DNA of 64,000 nucleotides, from the NCBI GenBank assembly GCA_004011035.1, contig CP025734.1, positions 2,936,001 to 3,000,000 of the forward strand, written 5' to 3'. Each line of letters starts with the position of its first letter. The stretch's first letter is position 1. The position numbers were made by a program, and so were the translations under genes. This document shows positions 45,160-54,937 of this stretch, piece by piece. Source of the DNA: Bdellovibrio sp. qaytius. Lineage in GTDB: Bacteria; Bdellovibrionota; Bdellovibrionia; Bdellovibrionales; Bdellovibrionaceae. The notes beneath the pieces were generated by a model, which was not told the DNA's origin, did not search any database, and saw nothing but the letters and a program-made list of their open reading frames with translations.

Positions 45160-46542
45160 TTATAAACCGGTAACTGGGCCTACATAGTCTAAAGCGATTT
45201 CAGAATACAAACCATTTACAGAGTAAAAACCACCAAACCAGTGAAGTTTGTTGTCTGCGCCGAAACGGTAAGCCATTGCGATTTTGTAAGGCGTGTAGTT
45301 GATCATACCGATACCCGTTAAATTAATTAACTGACGGTGTGTTACGAAATTACCCATTGAGAAATCAAATTTTTCAAAATTTCCATTGTCTTCAGTATCA
45401 ACAAACGCTGAAGCCATTAACGCTTTATCCATTTTTTGGCGGATGATTAAACGCATATTGTGTGAACCAAATTTACCAGTGAATTCGCCCGTGATTGGTT
45501 GTTCGCCAGCTTGTAACGGAACTTCGTCAGTGTAATATTTTAACGGAGAGAAAATCACTTTGCCTGCGTAGTTTAAAGCGCCAACGTAACGAGAAGTTAC
45601 AGCCGAACCAGAAACATCTTGGTTTTGCGCCACAGTAAATTTGATTTCAGCTGGACGATCACCCACATAAAGAACATCAGATTTAGAATATAATTCTGTA
45701 CCGCTATTTTTTACGTAAGATTTGTAGAATAAAAAGTTGATACCATCTGTTTCGTGAGAAGGATTTGTATCATTGTAGTTACCAATCGCGTAATTAAAAG
45801 AGATTTCAGAAGAAATCGCTAAAGACGCTACGATGAGGTGATCAGTTAAGCTGTCCATAACAACTAAACGATCGCTCGCTAAATCTTTTTCTGAACACTG
45901 GCCAACTAATTGGTTACATGTTGTTTTGATCGAGTAAACGCCTTCGTATAAAGGAAATAAATAAGAGATCCGAGCGCTTAATAATTCTAAAACATTTGAA
46001 GCTTCACGAACGATATAATCTTCATCACCGATTGAAATAGAAAAATCAGAAGATTTTTGAACGTAGTCATAAACTTCGTAAATCTCTTTTACGTTGAACA
46101 TCACTGGAATTGCCGTTCTCCAACGAAATAAAGCCGCGTAACGAACACGTTGTTGGCTATCGCGAGTTAATTCAGGCATTGAGGCTGATTCAGAGTAAGT
46201 AGAAATGAATTCTGCTTTATTAAATGAAGCGTAAGTTAATAAGCCTTGTCCGATTTGACGAACATCAGCCGCCCATTTCACAGTAACTTTAGCATCGTTT
46301 AAGTCTTTAGATAATTTGTAAGCTTGTGCACCGAAGGCGTTTAAATTTCTTAAAACAGCTTGGTCTTTCGAGCTTAAATTGTTTTGGTATAAATCTGAAT
46401 AGAACGCCGAACGAACATCAGATGTTTTTGTTTTTAAATCTGCAATTGTTGCTGGGATATCACAAACCGGAACTTGGCAAGCTGCCATGGCGTGTGAGCT
46501 GATTACTGCAGTTACCACTAAAGACGCTAAAATTCTTATCAT
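45160..46542 (-). CDS. Secreted protein, unknown
   Basis: Exported protein of 460 aa. Start ATG 46542 is preferred because GGCGGAG lies before it and the signal peptide MIRILASLVVTAVISSHAMA begins there; an upstream in-frame ATG (46584) adds 14 residues. Two Cys (CQVPVCDIPA) follow the cleavage site. The N-terminal half of the mature protein is helical. The C-terminal 200 residues are beta-rich (TSRYVGALNYAGKVIFSP, HNMRLIIRQKMDKALMASAF), suggesting a periplasmic two-domain protein. No family recognised. It is monocistronic between a 5' gap and a strong terminator. Confidence 0.75.
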   Translation of the reverse strand: MIRILASLVVTAVISSHAMAACQVPVCDIPATIADLKTKTSDVRSAFYSDLYQNNLSSKDQAVLRNLNAFGAQAYKLSKDLNDAKVTVKWAADVRQIGQGLLTYASFNKAEFISTYSESASMPELTRDSQQRVRYAALFRWRTAIPVMFNVKEIYEVYDYVQKSSDFSISIGDEDYIVREASNVLELLSARISYLFPLYEGVYSIKTTCNQLVGQCSEKDLASDRLVVMDSLTDHLIVASLAISSEISFNYAIGNYNDTNPSHETDGINFLFYKSYVKNSGTELYSKSDVLYVGDRPAEIKFTVAQNQDVSGSAVTSRYVGALNYAGKVIFSPLKYYTDEVPLQAGEQPITGEFTGKFGSHNMRLIIRQKMDKALMASAFVDTEDNGNFEKFDFSMGNFVTHRQLINLTGIGMINYTPYKIAMAYRFGADNKLHWFGGFYSVNGLYSEIALDYVGPVTGL

Positions 46543-46621
46543 ATTTTTTACTCCGCCGAATTTGCTGTTTTGCTTATAATTCATTCAGCGGAGTAAGAAG
46601 TCAATCAGGACTTGTTTTACA

Positions 46622-47671
46622 TCAAAAAAGTTCTGAACATGCAGCTTCAGGATTTGAATCTATCAATGTCTTCACCTGCGACAACATCGAATCACAGCTA
46701 CCAATCACCTGAGCAGATTTTGTATTTAACGGCCCAAAGTGTGATCTCAGTAATCTAATCAATGTCATTGTATACTCAGCCGCAAAAGCGGGGCATCGCT
46801 TAACAAATGTTTGATAGTCTGCACCTGCCCCTGTTCCTAAAATCGATCGGCTTGTGCAACTTACACCTTCTTTAAAAGTGGCCAACATACAACGGCTTTC
46901 ATTGGCTTTGTATTCATCATATAATTTACGTAATTCTGGCGATGCACTTATCGAATTGTAACTCGCTTGAAACAACCCGGCTTCGCCTTCTGCCGATGTG
47001 CGATTAGTGCCTGCGGCTGTATCATAACCTTCGCAGTATTTGCCTGAACTTTCGCGCATACCTAAACCGATTCCGATCACGTAAGTCGCTTGAAGTGGCT
47101 CTTCTCCACTTGAAGAAGTGCGAAGCCCTGCATTTGCTAAAATTGAACTGTAAAGAGCCAGCACATCTTTTGCCGCATTACCTGAACTTGACGAACGTAA
47201 TACCGAAGCCGCAGGTTTTTCAGGATTTGCATGAATGCGACATAAACTTCGCGCATAACTTAAAGCCATTCCTTTTATGTAAGCTGCGGGAGCACGACCA
47301 CGATTTGCCCAGGATGTTTGGATGCAACTTGATTTAGCTGCAATATCTTTTACTGCCGCAGAGAAATCAGCACTTGGAGTGGGAGCAGGCGTTGGTGTCG
47401 GTGTCGGAGCAGGAACTGGTGTGGGAGTAGGGGTTGGTGCAGGTGTCGGCCTTGGAGTTGGAACCGGGGTTGGTGCAGGCACAGGAGTTGGAGTTGGAGT
47501 CGGAGTTGGTTCAGTGACTGTTCCAGAAGTTACTGAAGATGAACTGTTTTGAGAAGGCGTAACTGGACTCGACGAAGAGTCAGTGTTTAAGCAGCTCGAC
47601 AATAAAAAAGCTGCAGCATAAATAGTTAATGTTTTTGCGAATAAATTTTTATGAATTGTAATTTTCTTCAT
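46622..47671 (-). CDS. Lysozyme-like lipoprotein with Pro-Thr stalk
   Basis: Exported lipoprotein of 349 aa with lipobox LSSC. Residues 45-100 are a TP/VP/AP repeat stalk that would lift the catalytic domain off the membrane. The C-terminal 250 residues contain [20 protein letters not shown] followed by [12 protein letters not shown]. This pattern is that of lytic transglycosylases or goose-type lysozymes, with the first Glu (in RESSG) as probable catalytic acid and several Cys for disulphides. It would cleave peptidoglycan, of self or prey. ATG 47671 is chosen over the TTG 15 bases upstream; neither has a good ribosome site. Confidence 0.75.
   Translation of the reverse strand: MKKITIHKNLFAKTLTIYAAAFLLSSCLNTDSSSSPVTPSQNSSSSVTSGTVTEPTPTPTPTPVPAPTPVPTPRPTPAPTPTPTPVPAPTPTPTPAPTPSADFSAAVKDIAAKSSCIQTSWANRGRAPAAYIKGMALSYARSLCRIHANPEKPAASVLRSSSSGNAAKDVLALYSSILANAGLRTSSSGEEPLQATYVIGIGLGMRESSGKYCEGYDTAAGTNRTSAEGEAGLFQASYNSISASPELRKLYDEYKANESRCMLATFKEGVSCTSRSILGTGAGADYQTFVKRCPAFAAEYTMTLIRLLRSHFGPLNTKSAQVIGSCDSMLSQVKTLIDSNPEAACSELF
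47376..47510 (-). repeat. Pro-Thr codon repeat
   Basis: Imperfect tandem 6- and 12-18-base units (ACTCCA/CCAACT type) encode about 44 residues of alternating Pro with Thr, Ala or Val. Length may vary by slippage in frame. Confidence 0.85.
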
Positions 47672-47729
47672 GAAAAGCAGTTTCAACTAATTGTCTTAAG
47701 AACCGCTACTATTAAGGCTTTCAAGTCTG

Positions 47730-47767
47730 GTCTAGTTTTTATATATGTGTCTTAAAATCGACTAGAC
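47730..47767. promoter_or_regulatory. GTCTAGT...ACTAGAC inverted repeat
   Basis: GTCTAGT (47730-47736) and ACTAGAC (47761-47767) are perfect complements 24 bases apart, lying in the divergent interval between the lysozyme-like lipoprotein and the PilZ gene. AT-rich sequence lies between the arms, so the arms could flank a promoter. Confidence 0.5.
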
Positions 47768-47865
47768 GCTTGTTTATGAGAGCTAAAAAAGTTTGTTTGT
47801 TTTCAAATTTTCACTAGCCTTTAGGCCATTCAAACTCTGCTTCAATCAACCGATATCAGATTACT

Positions 47866-48537
47866 ATGTCAGAAATTACAGTACTAAAACCAGTCACCGA
47901 TGCGGCCTTTAAACAAAAAGTTTTAATGAAACTTTTAAATACAGATGCCATTGTTTTACTTAAAGATAAGTTCGATCGACACTTACCTTTAAAAGTAGTG
48001 CGCGCCGAACAAGATAAGTTTTACTGTAAGGGCGCGGTGAAAATGGATTTAGATTTTTCACCCTCAGGGCATTACACAGCTCACTTTAAAGTTGATAACG
48101 AAAAGTTTTTAATTGAAGCCAATCCATCAATGGAAAACGGCCAAGTAGTTTTAAGCTTAAAACGCATTTTTCATCTCCAACAGCGTAAAACTGTTCGTTA
48201 CAAAGTACCACCACGCACAGATATTAAATTAATAATCAATTCTCATAATGAAGAATCATGTGTAATTAAAACTTCTGTGACTGATTTAAATTCATTAGGT
48301 TGTTCTGTGATCGTTAACAAAACGTCTTTACGCGCGGGCGATCTTATCGATGCGACTTTAATTAACGATGGCAATGAGCCTTTACAATTACAAGGCATTA
48401 TTAGAAATATTCGCCCCCACGGGCCTGAACAATTTGCGATGGGCGTTGAATTTCATCACTTGCTTTACTGCGGTGAAGACAAATTGACTTCAATGATTGC
48501 CGAACTTCACTCGACAGCACACCTTAAATCATCATAA
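47866..48537 (+). CDS. PilZ domain protein (cyclic di-GMP effector)
   Basis: Cytosolic protein of 223 aa. The C-terminal PilZ domain (about 103-210) starts with the arginine box QRKTVRYKVP (RxxxR) and has LNSLGC in the place of (D/N)xSxxG, so both ligand-contact motifs are present or nearly so. The N-terminal 95 residues form a small beta-rich domain like the YcgR N-terminal part. By family knowledge it would bind cyclic di-GMP and alter motility or another surface process. Its 3' end overlaps the convergent hybrid kinase by six bases. Confidence 0.88.
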   Translation: MSEITVLKPVTDAAFKQKVLMKLLNTDAIVLLKDKFDRHLPLKVVRAEQDKFYCKGAVKMDLDFSPSGHYTAHFKVDNEKFLIEANPSMENGQVVLSLKRIFHLQQRKTVRYKVPPRTDIKLIINSHNEESCVIKTSVTDLNSLGCSVIVNKTSLRAGDLIDATLINDGNEPLQLQGIIRNIRPHGPEQFAMGVEFHHLLYCGEDKLTSMIAELHSTAHLKSS

Positions 48538-51500
48538 ATTTTTAGTGTACCATTTTTCCATCATAGATTTGATCACTTCAAGTTTAATGGGCTTAGACAA
48601 GTAATCATCCATACCCGCTTCAAAACAACGTTGGCGATCTGATTCTAAAGCATAGGCTGTTAAAGCAATAATCGGCGGAGTTTTAACTTTCTCAGCGCGC
48701 AATCTTTTACAAGCATCGAATCCATCAACTACGGGCATTTGACAATCTAAGAAAGCTAAATCGTAAGTGTCGGCCTTTATTTTTTCGATAAACTTTTCGC
48801 CATTCTCAGCAATGGTCACTTCGCAGTTTAAGCTTTCTAACATTTTGCGCACGATCAATTGATTCACTTGATTATCTTCAGCGACTAAAACTTTAAGTTT
48901 CCGGCTCCACTGAATGCTCAGCTCTTCTTTAACTATCGTCACACGTGGGGCTTGTTCGGGTTCACGTTTTAACGTGATTTCAAACCAGAATGTTGAACCT
49001 TTATCTTTTTCACTGGTTAAACCAATTTCTCCACCCATCAGTTCAACCAATTTATAACAAATTGATAAACCTAATCCCGTGCCACCGACTTTTTTCTTAG
49101 AAGATCCATCTAATTGCGAAAAGTTTTGAAATAATTTTTGATAATCGTCTTCGGCAATACCGCAGCCCGTATCTTTAACTTCGAAACGATATTTAACATG
49201 CTCTGAACTCATTTTGTTCGTTGCACGTACAACCACAGACCCTTGATCAGTAAATTTAATCGCATTAAGAATTAGATTCGACAACACCTGTCTGATTCTT
49301 AAGGCATCGCCGTTAACTTTAACATTTTCAAGCTTAGAAATATCATACACAAGTTCGATCTGCTTTTTATGAGCAGATACGTGGTATAAATCACTGCATT
49401 GCTTAATTAAATCAGCCACCCACATCGCTTCGTTTTGCAAAGTTTGGCGACCGGCTTCGATTTTTGTTAAATCTAAAATATCATTCACGATTTGAAATAA
49501 ATTTTCTGACGAACTTTCTAAGGCATCTAAAAAAGTTCCCTGCTCTTTTGTAAGCTGTGTGCCTTTAAGTAATGAGATCGTGCCCATAACACCATTTAAT
49601 GGCGTACGAATTTCATGACTCATATTTGCCAAAAACTCTGATTTAGCTTTTGAAGCCATGTTGGCTTTTTGTTCGGCTTCAACCAATTCAACGTTTTTTT
49701 GTTCTGTTACAGTGACTGCATTTTTAATACGTAAGGCTAAATCCTGATTTAACAATTGAATCTGCGTGTGCTGTTGGCGCTGTTCGATGGCAGATGTGAC
49801 AAGACGTATCAACGTTTCAAGCTGCACCGACTCTTCAATAAATTCTGTGTACGACAATCTATCGGCACAAATAATGTAAACAAAACCATACGTGTTGGCC
49901 TGACGGCGCACAGGCAAAATAACAATTGTTTCTAGGTCACGATTTTTAACTAAAACAGAATCGCGACTGTGTAAGCTTTCTTCAAAACAAGTGATCAGCG
50001 ATTTATAACTTTGGCTTGAAGTTTCAAGCACAGGCAAAAAATCATGAGACGTGTTTGAAAAGTGTTCGACCACACCAATACTGCGACGTATTGAGCCCAA
50101 GTGCGACGTGAAATGATAAAGCTTTTCTAAACCGTCACGCGGAGTTTTAATATTTGAAATTTCATTTAAAAAATAGCCCACCGATTTCTGGGTGTTATCG
50201 CGCTGACTTATATCTGGCAAAATAAAATTATCGACATCAATGATTTTTTCAATTTCAAAAGCCATTTTACGCTGAACATGAACTGGCAGATCTTTTCCCC
50301 AGACTTTCCATAGTTCGTGCGAATTAACCAGCTCCCATTGCGCTTTTTGCTGTACGGCCGCTTTTAAACTTTGCTGTAAAGTCGCCATCGCTTTTTTCTG
50401 CTGGCCCATATAATACAGGCGATACGCTTCTTCACGCAGGGCATGGGGTAAATTATTTTTATAAAAGTGCGCCTTAGATAAACTTTCGCGCGTGAATTTT
50501 TTTAACAGTTTATAACTGGCCCTAGTTTCTGCCGGAGTTAAAAAAGTGTGTTGAATTTTCAAACGTAAAACTGTGGCAGACCATGGCCACAAGGGCGTGA
50601 CGTACTCTTGACGCAAACCCTGGTTATTTACTTTGGCTTTTGCGTTTTCTAGCGCTGCTAGAGCTTCATCAAATTTTTTGCGATTTGCTAAATACAATGC
50701 TTTGGCGATCGTTAATTCGGCTAAAGCATGTGTGTCTGTTAATTGTAAACGTTCAATTCTTTCGATTTCATGAATATCAACTGATTCACCATTTGAAGCT
50801 TTACCTATGACACCTAAACAAATCGCTGCACTTTGGTTATCGTTTAAACTTTTACCACTGTTAAATATCTTTTGGCTCTGTGAAATAGCTTCTTTCAAAC
50901 GACCTTGGCGGTATAAGGCAATGGCCACATGCCAGCCAGCGGTGTTGGCCTCCCACATGTCGCCTTCTTTAACTAACGTCTCAAAAGCTTCTGAACAAAC
51001 TTGCTCAGCTTCTTGATAACGTGAAGAACCATATAAACATGTGCCTAAAAATCCTTTTGATTGCCCCACGCCCCAACGACTATTTAAGCTTTCGCGAATT
51101 TTCATGGATTGATATGAATAATTAATTCCACGCTCAAACCAAGGCACCATTGTCATCACCGGCGCATGCTCAGAATAGGCTTGAGCTTTTTCTAATGAAT
51201 CGGCAAAACGTTCAACAGCATTAAGCCCTTTGATATGAGCCCATCCACAATAAATTGCCCCTTTACCAAACCAGTAACAATAAGCTAAACGACTTAAAAG
51301 CCTTGCTGCCAAAGCGTCTTTGCCTTTAATTGCTGGGCGCACACTGGGCTTTAAAAATAATGTGTGCATAGCTTGAATAAAAACTTCTTTAAGTAAAAAA
51401 ATACCCGTAGAAAATTTAGTTTTAGGAATTGGAATTTCTAACAGACCTAAAGCGCGCTCAACTAAATCGGTAGCCTCTTTAATGTTACCTTGTTTAAATA

Positions 51501-52953
51501 AGATCTCTCCAAGTTTACCTGTGTATTCAGCTCTTAGAATTTTACTTTCGCTGCAGGTAATCGCTTCGCTAAAAACTTCAGTTGAATTTTCATATTTACC
51601 AATTAATAAATACGCTTCACCCATCCGAGCTAAAATATGAGCGCGATGTTGGTCATTACTTAAAGCAAACGATAAGGCGATTTGAAAATTTTGAATCGCT
51701 AAATCATAACTCGCTGTACTGAAAGCATCTTCAGCGGCTCGTAACGAATATTTTACGGCCTTGATCGCATCGTTAGCTTGCGAACAGTGATACGCCAACT
51801 TAAACAGATCAGGCTTTTCACTTTTTTCTAAGAAGGTGACAATAATGCTATGATATTTCTGTGCATTAACGGGGTTTAATTGCGAAAATAAAGTTTCGCG
51901 AATTTTATCGTGATTAAATCTAATTTCGGCTAAATAAGGCCCGGTGATATCGATTAATATTTTTAAATCAGGGCTAGATAATTCGGCGTAAGCTTCATCC
52001 TGCGAGATATTTGCTATTTGCGCCAAATCACTGATCAGCGCTGATTTTCCAAACACAGCCATTTTTAACAACAGCATTTGCTGTGTTTTGTTTAAAGCAA
52101 AAAAGTGGCGGCTGATTGTTGCAGCTAGCGTTGCCGTGGGTTGCGCTAGATCTTGATTCTGCGAACTCATATCGGTTGCTAGAAAGTGAATCGCAAACGG
52201 ATTGCCTGCCGTAAGGGTTACAATACTTTCAACTTGGTGAGGGTTTGTGTCTAATTTAAATTTTTGTAAGTACTCTGACGTCTCGCTAACGGTAAAGGGG
52301 CGAAGTTCGATATGATCATTTAATAAATCTTTTTTTAAATACGATAGTTGTTCGCTGTTTTCTTTGCGGCAACAAACAATAACCCCAAAGTAGTTTGAAT
52401 TATTTTTTTCTGACTCAAGCCACATTTTTAAAGTTTGTTTAGATAATTCATCAGACCACTGAAAATCATCAAGCACTAAAATAACAGGACGATTTTCTTT
52501 GGCAATCATGGTAAATATTTTTGCTAAGCATGTTGCAATACGATTTAACGCAAAAATATTTAATCCACCATCTGCGCTTTCAGCGGCTGATTCATTTTCA
52601 CCGCGCAGTAATGATATACCCGGAAAAATTCGCGTAATATCTTCGAAGTAATATTGAATATGTTCACGCAAAGGCTTTGACCACTGCTCTGAATTAAGAA
52701 GGTATTTTGAAAGGCCGGTTAAGATATACCCCGGAGTCATGGCAGACATCTGCACACCCTGACCAGATATAATATCAATCGGCGTCTGGGCTAGCTCGGC
52801 TAAACCTTTTTGTAAAAACAAAGTTTTGCCGCCACCCGATGGGGCTTCAATAACTAATACACCACTCCCGCCAGAAGAAATTTCAGAAATAAAACTTTGC
52901 AGACGACGAGTTTCAGACTCGCGACCAATAAAGCGATTCGCAGATTCAAACAT
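48532..52953 (-). CDS. AAA-ATPase/TPR/GAF hybrid histidine kinase
   Basis: A 1,473-aa cytosolic signal protein with unusual length. Domains in order: an AAA/STAND-type ATPase (about 5-280) with Walker A APSGGGKT and Walker B LVLDDFQW; helical TPR-like repeats (about 370-870); a GAF-like domain (about 930-1075); and a coiled coil (1080-1105). Then comes HisKA with MSHEIRTPLNG (His1113). The HATPase has NLILNAIKF, DTGCGI and GGTGLGL. The terminal receiver has its acceptor Asp in FLDCQMP. This resembles large ATPase-sensor kinases where nucleotide-driven oligomerisation gates signalling. No transmembrane helix is seen. A CTCTAGAG palindrome (52992-52999) lies upstream. Confidence 0.92.
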   Translation of the reverse strand: MFESANRFIGRESETRRLQSFISEISSGGSGVLVIEAPSGGGKTLFLQKGLAELAQTPIDIISGQGVQMSAMTPGYILTGLSKYLLNSEQWSKPLREHIQYYFEDITRIFPGISLLRGENESAAESADGGLNIFALNRIATCLAKIFTMIAKENRPVILVLDDFQWSDELSKQTLKMWLESEKNNSNYFGVIVCCRKENSEQLSYLKKDLLNDHIELRPFTVSETSEYLQKFKLDTNPHQVESIVTLTAGNPFAIHFLATDMSSQNQDLAQPTATLAATISRHFFALNKTQQMLLLKMAVFGKSALISDLAQIANISQDEAYAELSSPDLKILIDITGPYLAEIRFNHDKIRETLFSQLNPVNAQKYHSIIVTFLEKSEKPDLFKLAYHCSQANDAIKAVKYSLRAAEDAFSTASYDLAIQNFQIALSFALSNDQHRAHILARMGEAYLLIGKYENSTEVFSEAITCSESKILRAEYTGKLGEILFKQGNIKEATDLVERALGLLEIPIPKTKFSTGIFLLKEVFIQAMHTLFLKPSVRPAIKGKDALAARLLSRLAYCYWFGKGAIYCGWAHIKGLNAVERFADSLEKAQAYSEHAPVMTMVPWFERGINYSYQSMKIRESLNSRWGVGQSKGFLGTCLYGSSRYQEAEQVCSEAFETLVKEGDMWEANTAGWHVAIALYRQGRLKEAISQSQKIFNSGKSLNDNQSAAICLGVIGKASNGESVDIHEIERIERLQLTDTHALAELTIAKALYLANRKKFDEALAALENAKAKVNNQGLRQEYVTPLWPWSATVLRLKIQHTFLTPAETRASYKLLKKFTRESLSKAHFYKNNLPHALREEAYRLYYMGQQKKAMATLQQSLKAAVQQKAQWELVNSHELWKVWGKDLPVHVQRKMAFEIEKIIDVDNFILPDISQRDNTQKSVGYFLNEISNIKTPRDGLEKLYHFTSHLGSIRRSIGVVEHFSNTSHDFLPVLETSSQSYKSLITCFEESLHSRDSVLVKNRDLETIVILPVRRQANTYGFVYIICADRLSYTEFIEESVQLETLIRLVTSAIEQRQQHTQIQLLNQDLALRIKNAVTVTEQKNVELVEAEQKANMASKAKSEFLANMSHEIRTPLNGVMGTISLLKGTQLTKEQGTFLDALESSSENLFQIVNDILDLTKIEAGRQTLQNEAMWVADLIKQCSDLYHVSAHKKQIELVYDISKLENVKVNGDALRIRQVLSNLILNAIKFTDQGSVVVRATNKMSSEHVKYRFEVKDTGCGIAEDDYQKLFQNFSQLDGSSKKKVGGTGLGLSICYKLVELMGGEIGLTSEKDKGSTFWFEITLKREPEQAPRVTIVKEELSIQWSRKLKVLVAEDNQVNQLIVRKMLESLNCEVTIAENGEKFIEKIKADTYDLAFLDCQMPVVDGFDACKRLRAEKVKTPPIIALTAYALESDRQRCFEAGMDDYLSKPIKLEVIKSMMEKWYTKNL

Positions 52954-53016
52954 GTTTTAATTATAGGTAATTTTAGAACGAAAAATAAGTGCTCTAGAGC
53001 TGTTGTGTAGAAAACT

Positions 53017-53044
53017 ACAAACCCCTTCTTGCGAAAGGGTTTGT
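53017..53044 (-). terminator. Probable terminator
   Basis: ACAAACCC (53017-53024) and GGGTTTGT (53037-53044) form a perfect 8-bp stem just past the metalloprotease stop. The T-tract after it on the minus strand is short (TTTTC), so efficiency is uncertain. Confidence 0.6.
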
Positions 53045-53075
53045 GTTGGTTTTAAATTATGCTGTAGCTAAATAT

Positions 53076-54464
53076 CTATTCTGAAGCAGATGCAGGCGGA
53101 GCTTCTGAGTCTGTGCAAGGCTCGCCAGGTAAACCTGGATCGGTAATTGGATCAGAGTTTTCAGGCAGATCTGATTGAGTCACCGAAGCCGAGAACGCGG
53201 CCACACCAGCACCACGCGCATTTAAAATACTTGCGCTGTTGTTTGATGAAGTTCCTGTCGCGTAACTGTTGTAATCAATCGCTGGATTCGAGAAACGTGG
53301 AATACGTGTGTATGTTCCGTAAGCCATGATTGTACGAAATCTACCGCTCGCGTTTTCGTAACCATCACTATGATTTAAACCAATGTTATGACCTAACTCA
53401 TGTGTGAATGAAAACTGTTTGAACGCTGTCGTTTTCGTGATCGAAAAACCCGAAGAATAAGATGATCCTACAAAACCGATACCGGCCGTTGAAGTGCTCG
53501 GGTAATAAGCCACAACTGAAACTAAATCTGCGCCTAAACGTTTACGTTCAGCATGTACGCCATCCCATTTGCCATCACTCGTGCCTTTTAACGATGATAA
53601 GTCTGATGTAAATGAACTTTCAGATTGTGATAAAGCCATGATACCCACTAAACGAAGCGCTAAATTCACACCGCTGCTTTGGTAAGCTTTATTCGAATCA
53701 GCCACACCCATTTGAATCAAGGCTTTCATCGCACTTAAGCCACCGACATTGTTTAAAGCGGCAGGAGTATAGGCCACTAAAACATCGATCGTCGGAACGG
53801 CAGCCATCGCAGTTACATCTTTTGCAGATTCAGTTGCTAAAGGCTGTACTAAATTATGTGCGTTTTCACCTTCAACAGTTAAACAGTCATCGTCTTTGGC
53901 TGTGATGGCTTTAACTGTATGTACACCGTTACCAGCAAAACGAATTTCATAACTTTCTTGTGATAATGTTTCACCGACATTTGCTGTGATCACATCATCG
54001 TTGATAACTATTGTAACGTTACTGAGTTCATCGTTGTCTGTTTTACCAGTAGCTACGATGTTGTTAGCTGAATATTTTTTTACTGATTGTAAAACCACAT
54101 TCACCGATTTGTTATTCAGGAGGGGCAGATGAAAATTGTTACTGCGTCTATTTAATAGACGTTGCTTTAATTGACCTACGTCGATTTTTACAAATCTTGT
54201 TTGCGCATCATCTTGGTCTTGGTTGTTGTTACTACGAACTGAAACATTGTTTACGTCTTGGAAAAGATCGTTGTTGTTTTGCATGCTGTCTTTATCAGAT
54301 GCAGTTGCTGATGACATTGTTCTAGCCTGACAGCTATTAGCTGAATTTGAATTTGATGAACCAGAGCTAGATGACGAAGGGTTACAGGATTGTAAGGCGC
54401 TCGCCATAGTTAATGTTACTAATACACTTCTTAAATAATTTTTTGTTACTCTTTGTGTTTTCAT
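53076..54464 (-). CDS. Zinc metalloprotease lipoprotein (M12-like)
   Basis: Exported lipoprotein of 462 aa with lipobox LQSC. After a Ser/Asn-rich linker, residues 70-215 form a likely propeptide-like domain. The peptidase domain (about 230-405) has the zinc signature HELGHNIGLNH (HExxHxxGxxH) and a downstream Met (TIMAYGTY) as the Met-turn. This is the metzincin pattern of reprolysin-like M12B or related families. The tail is Pro/Glu/Asp-rich. It probably works outside the cell or in the periplasm on proteins, perhaps of prey (inference). The start is the first ATG; the ribosome site is not obvious. Confidence 0.88.
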   Translation of the reverse strand: MKTQRVTKNYLRSVLVTLTMASALQSCNPSSSSSGSSNSNSANSCQARTMSSATASDKDSMQNNNDLFQDVNNVSVRSNNNQDQDDAQTRFVKIDVGQLKQRLLNRRSNNFHLPLLNNKSVNVVLQSVKKYSANNIVATGKTDNDELSNVTIVINDDVITANVGETLSQESYEIRFAGNGVHTVKAITAKDDDCLTVEGENAHNLVQPLATESAKDVTAMAAVPTIDVLVAYTPAALNNVGGLSAMKALIQMGVADSNKAYQSSGVNLALRLVGIMALSQSESSFTSDLSSLKGTSDGKWDGVHAERKRLGADLVSVVAYYPSTSTAGIGFVGSSYSSGFSITKTTAFKQFSFTHELGHNIGLNHSDGYENASGRFRTIMAYGTYTRIPRFSNPAIDYNSYATGTSSNNSASILNARGAGVAAFSASVTQSDLPENSDPITDPGLPGEPCTDSEAPPASASE

Positions 54465-54937
54465 GTGAAGTTAGTGTTGATGACGGTTGATGAAATCGCA
54501 AAGCAACGCCCTCTGCATCACGGAAAAACTGTCCCAAGGTCTTTGCGCACTTCGTTTTTTTAAATCAGTCAGAGTGTAATTTTGCGAATTTAATTTCGGT
54601 GATGTGATTTTTTTGATACTATATTTTTTATTCAATCACGCATTGTTTGTTGATTAGATCGCAACACGAAACTCTACGCCCGAAACCATTTCCGGCAAAA
54701 AACAGTTTGTTAAAATACCCACAATATTTCTTAACATTGGTTATATTCGAGTTAAGAACCCTTTAAAAACCTACTATGAAGTGAAATTCGGGGGCGTTTT
54801 GCCCTTAAAATAAGTCTGAAAACCTTATAAAAACATTTTTATTTAGTAGTTTTCTCTAGACCCTATCAATTAGTTCGGGCATAAATTATTAAATAAATTC
54901 TTATTTGGCACATCTTCAGCTTTAAGGGGTAAGCACG
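54465..54937. other. Gene-free region upstream of a hybrid kinase
   Basis: No credible ORF in 473 bases. It must hold the divergent promoters for the protease and kinase genes, but none stands out. I note GGGC/GCCC around GTTTT (54792-54804), CTCTAGAC (54854-54861), and AT-rich tracts. The right end carries the ribosome site AAGGGG. No known riboswitch is recognised. Confidence 0.5.
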
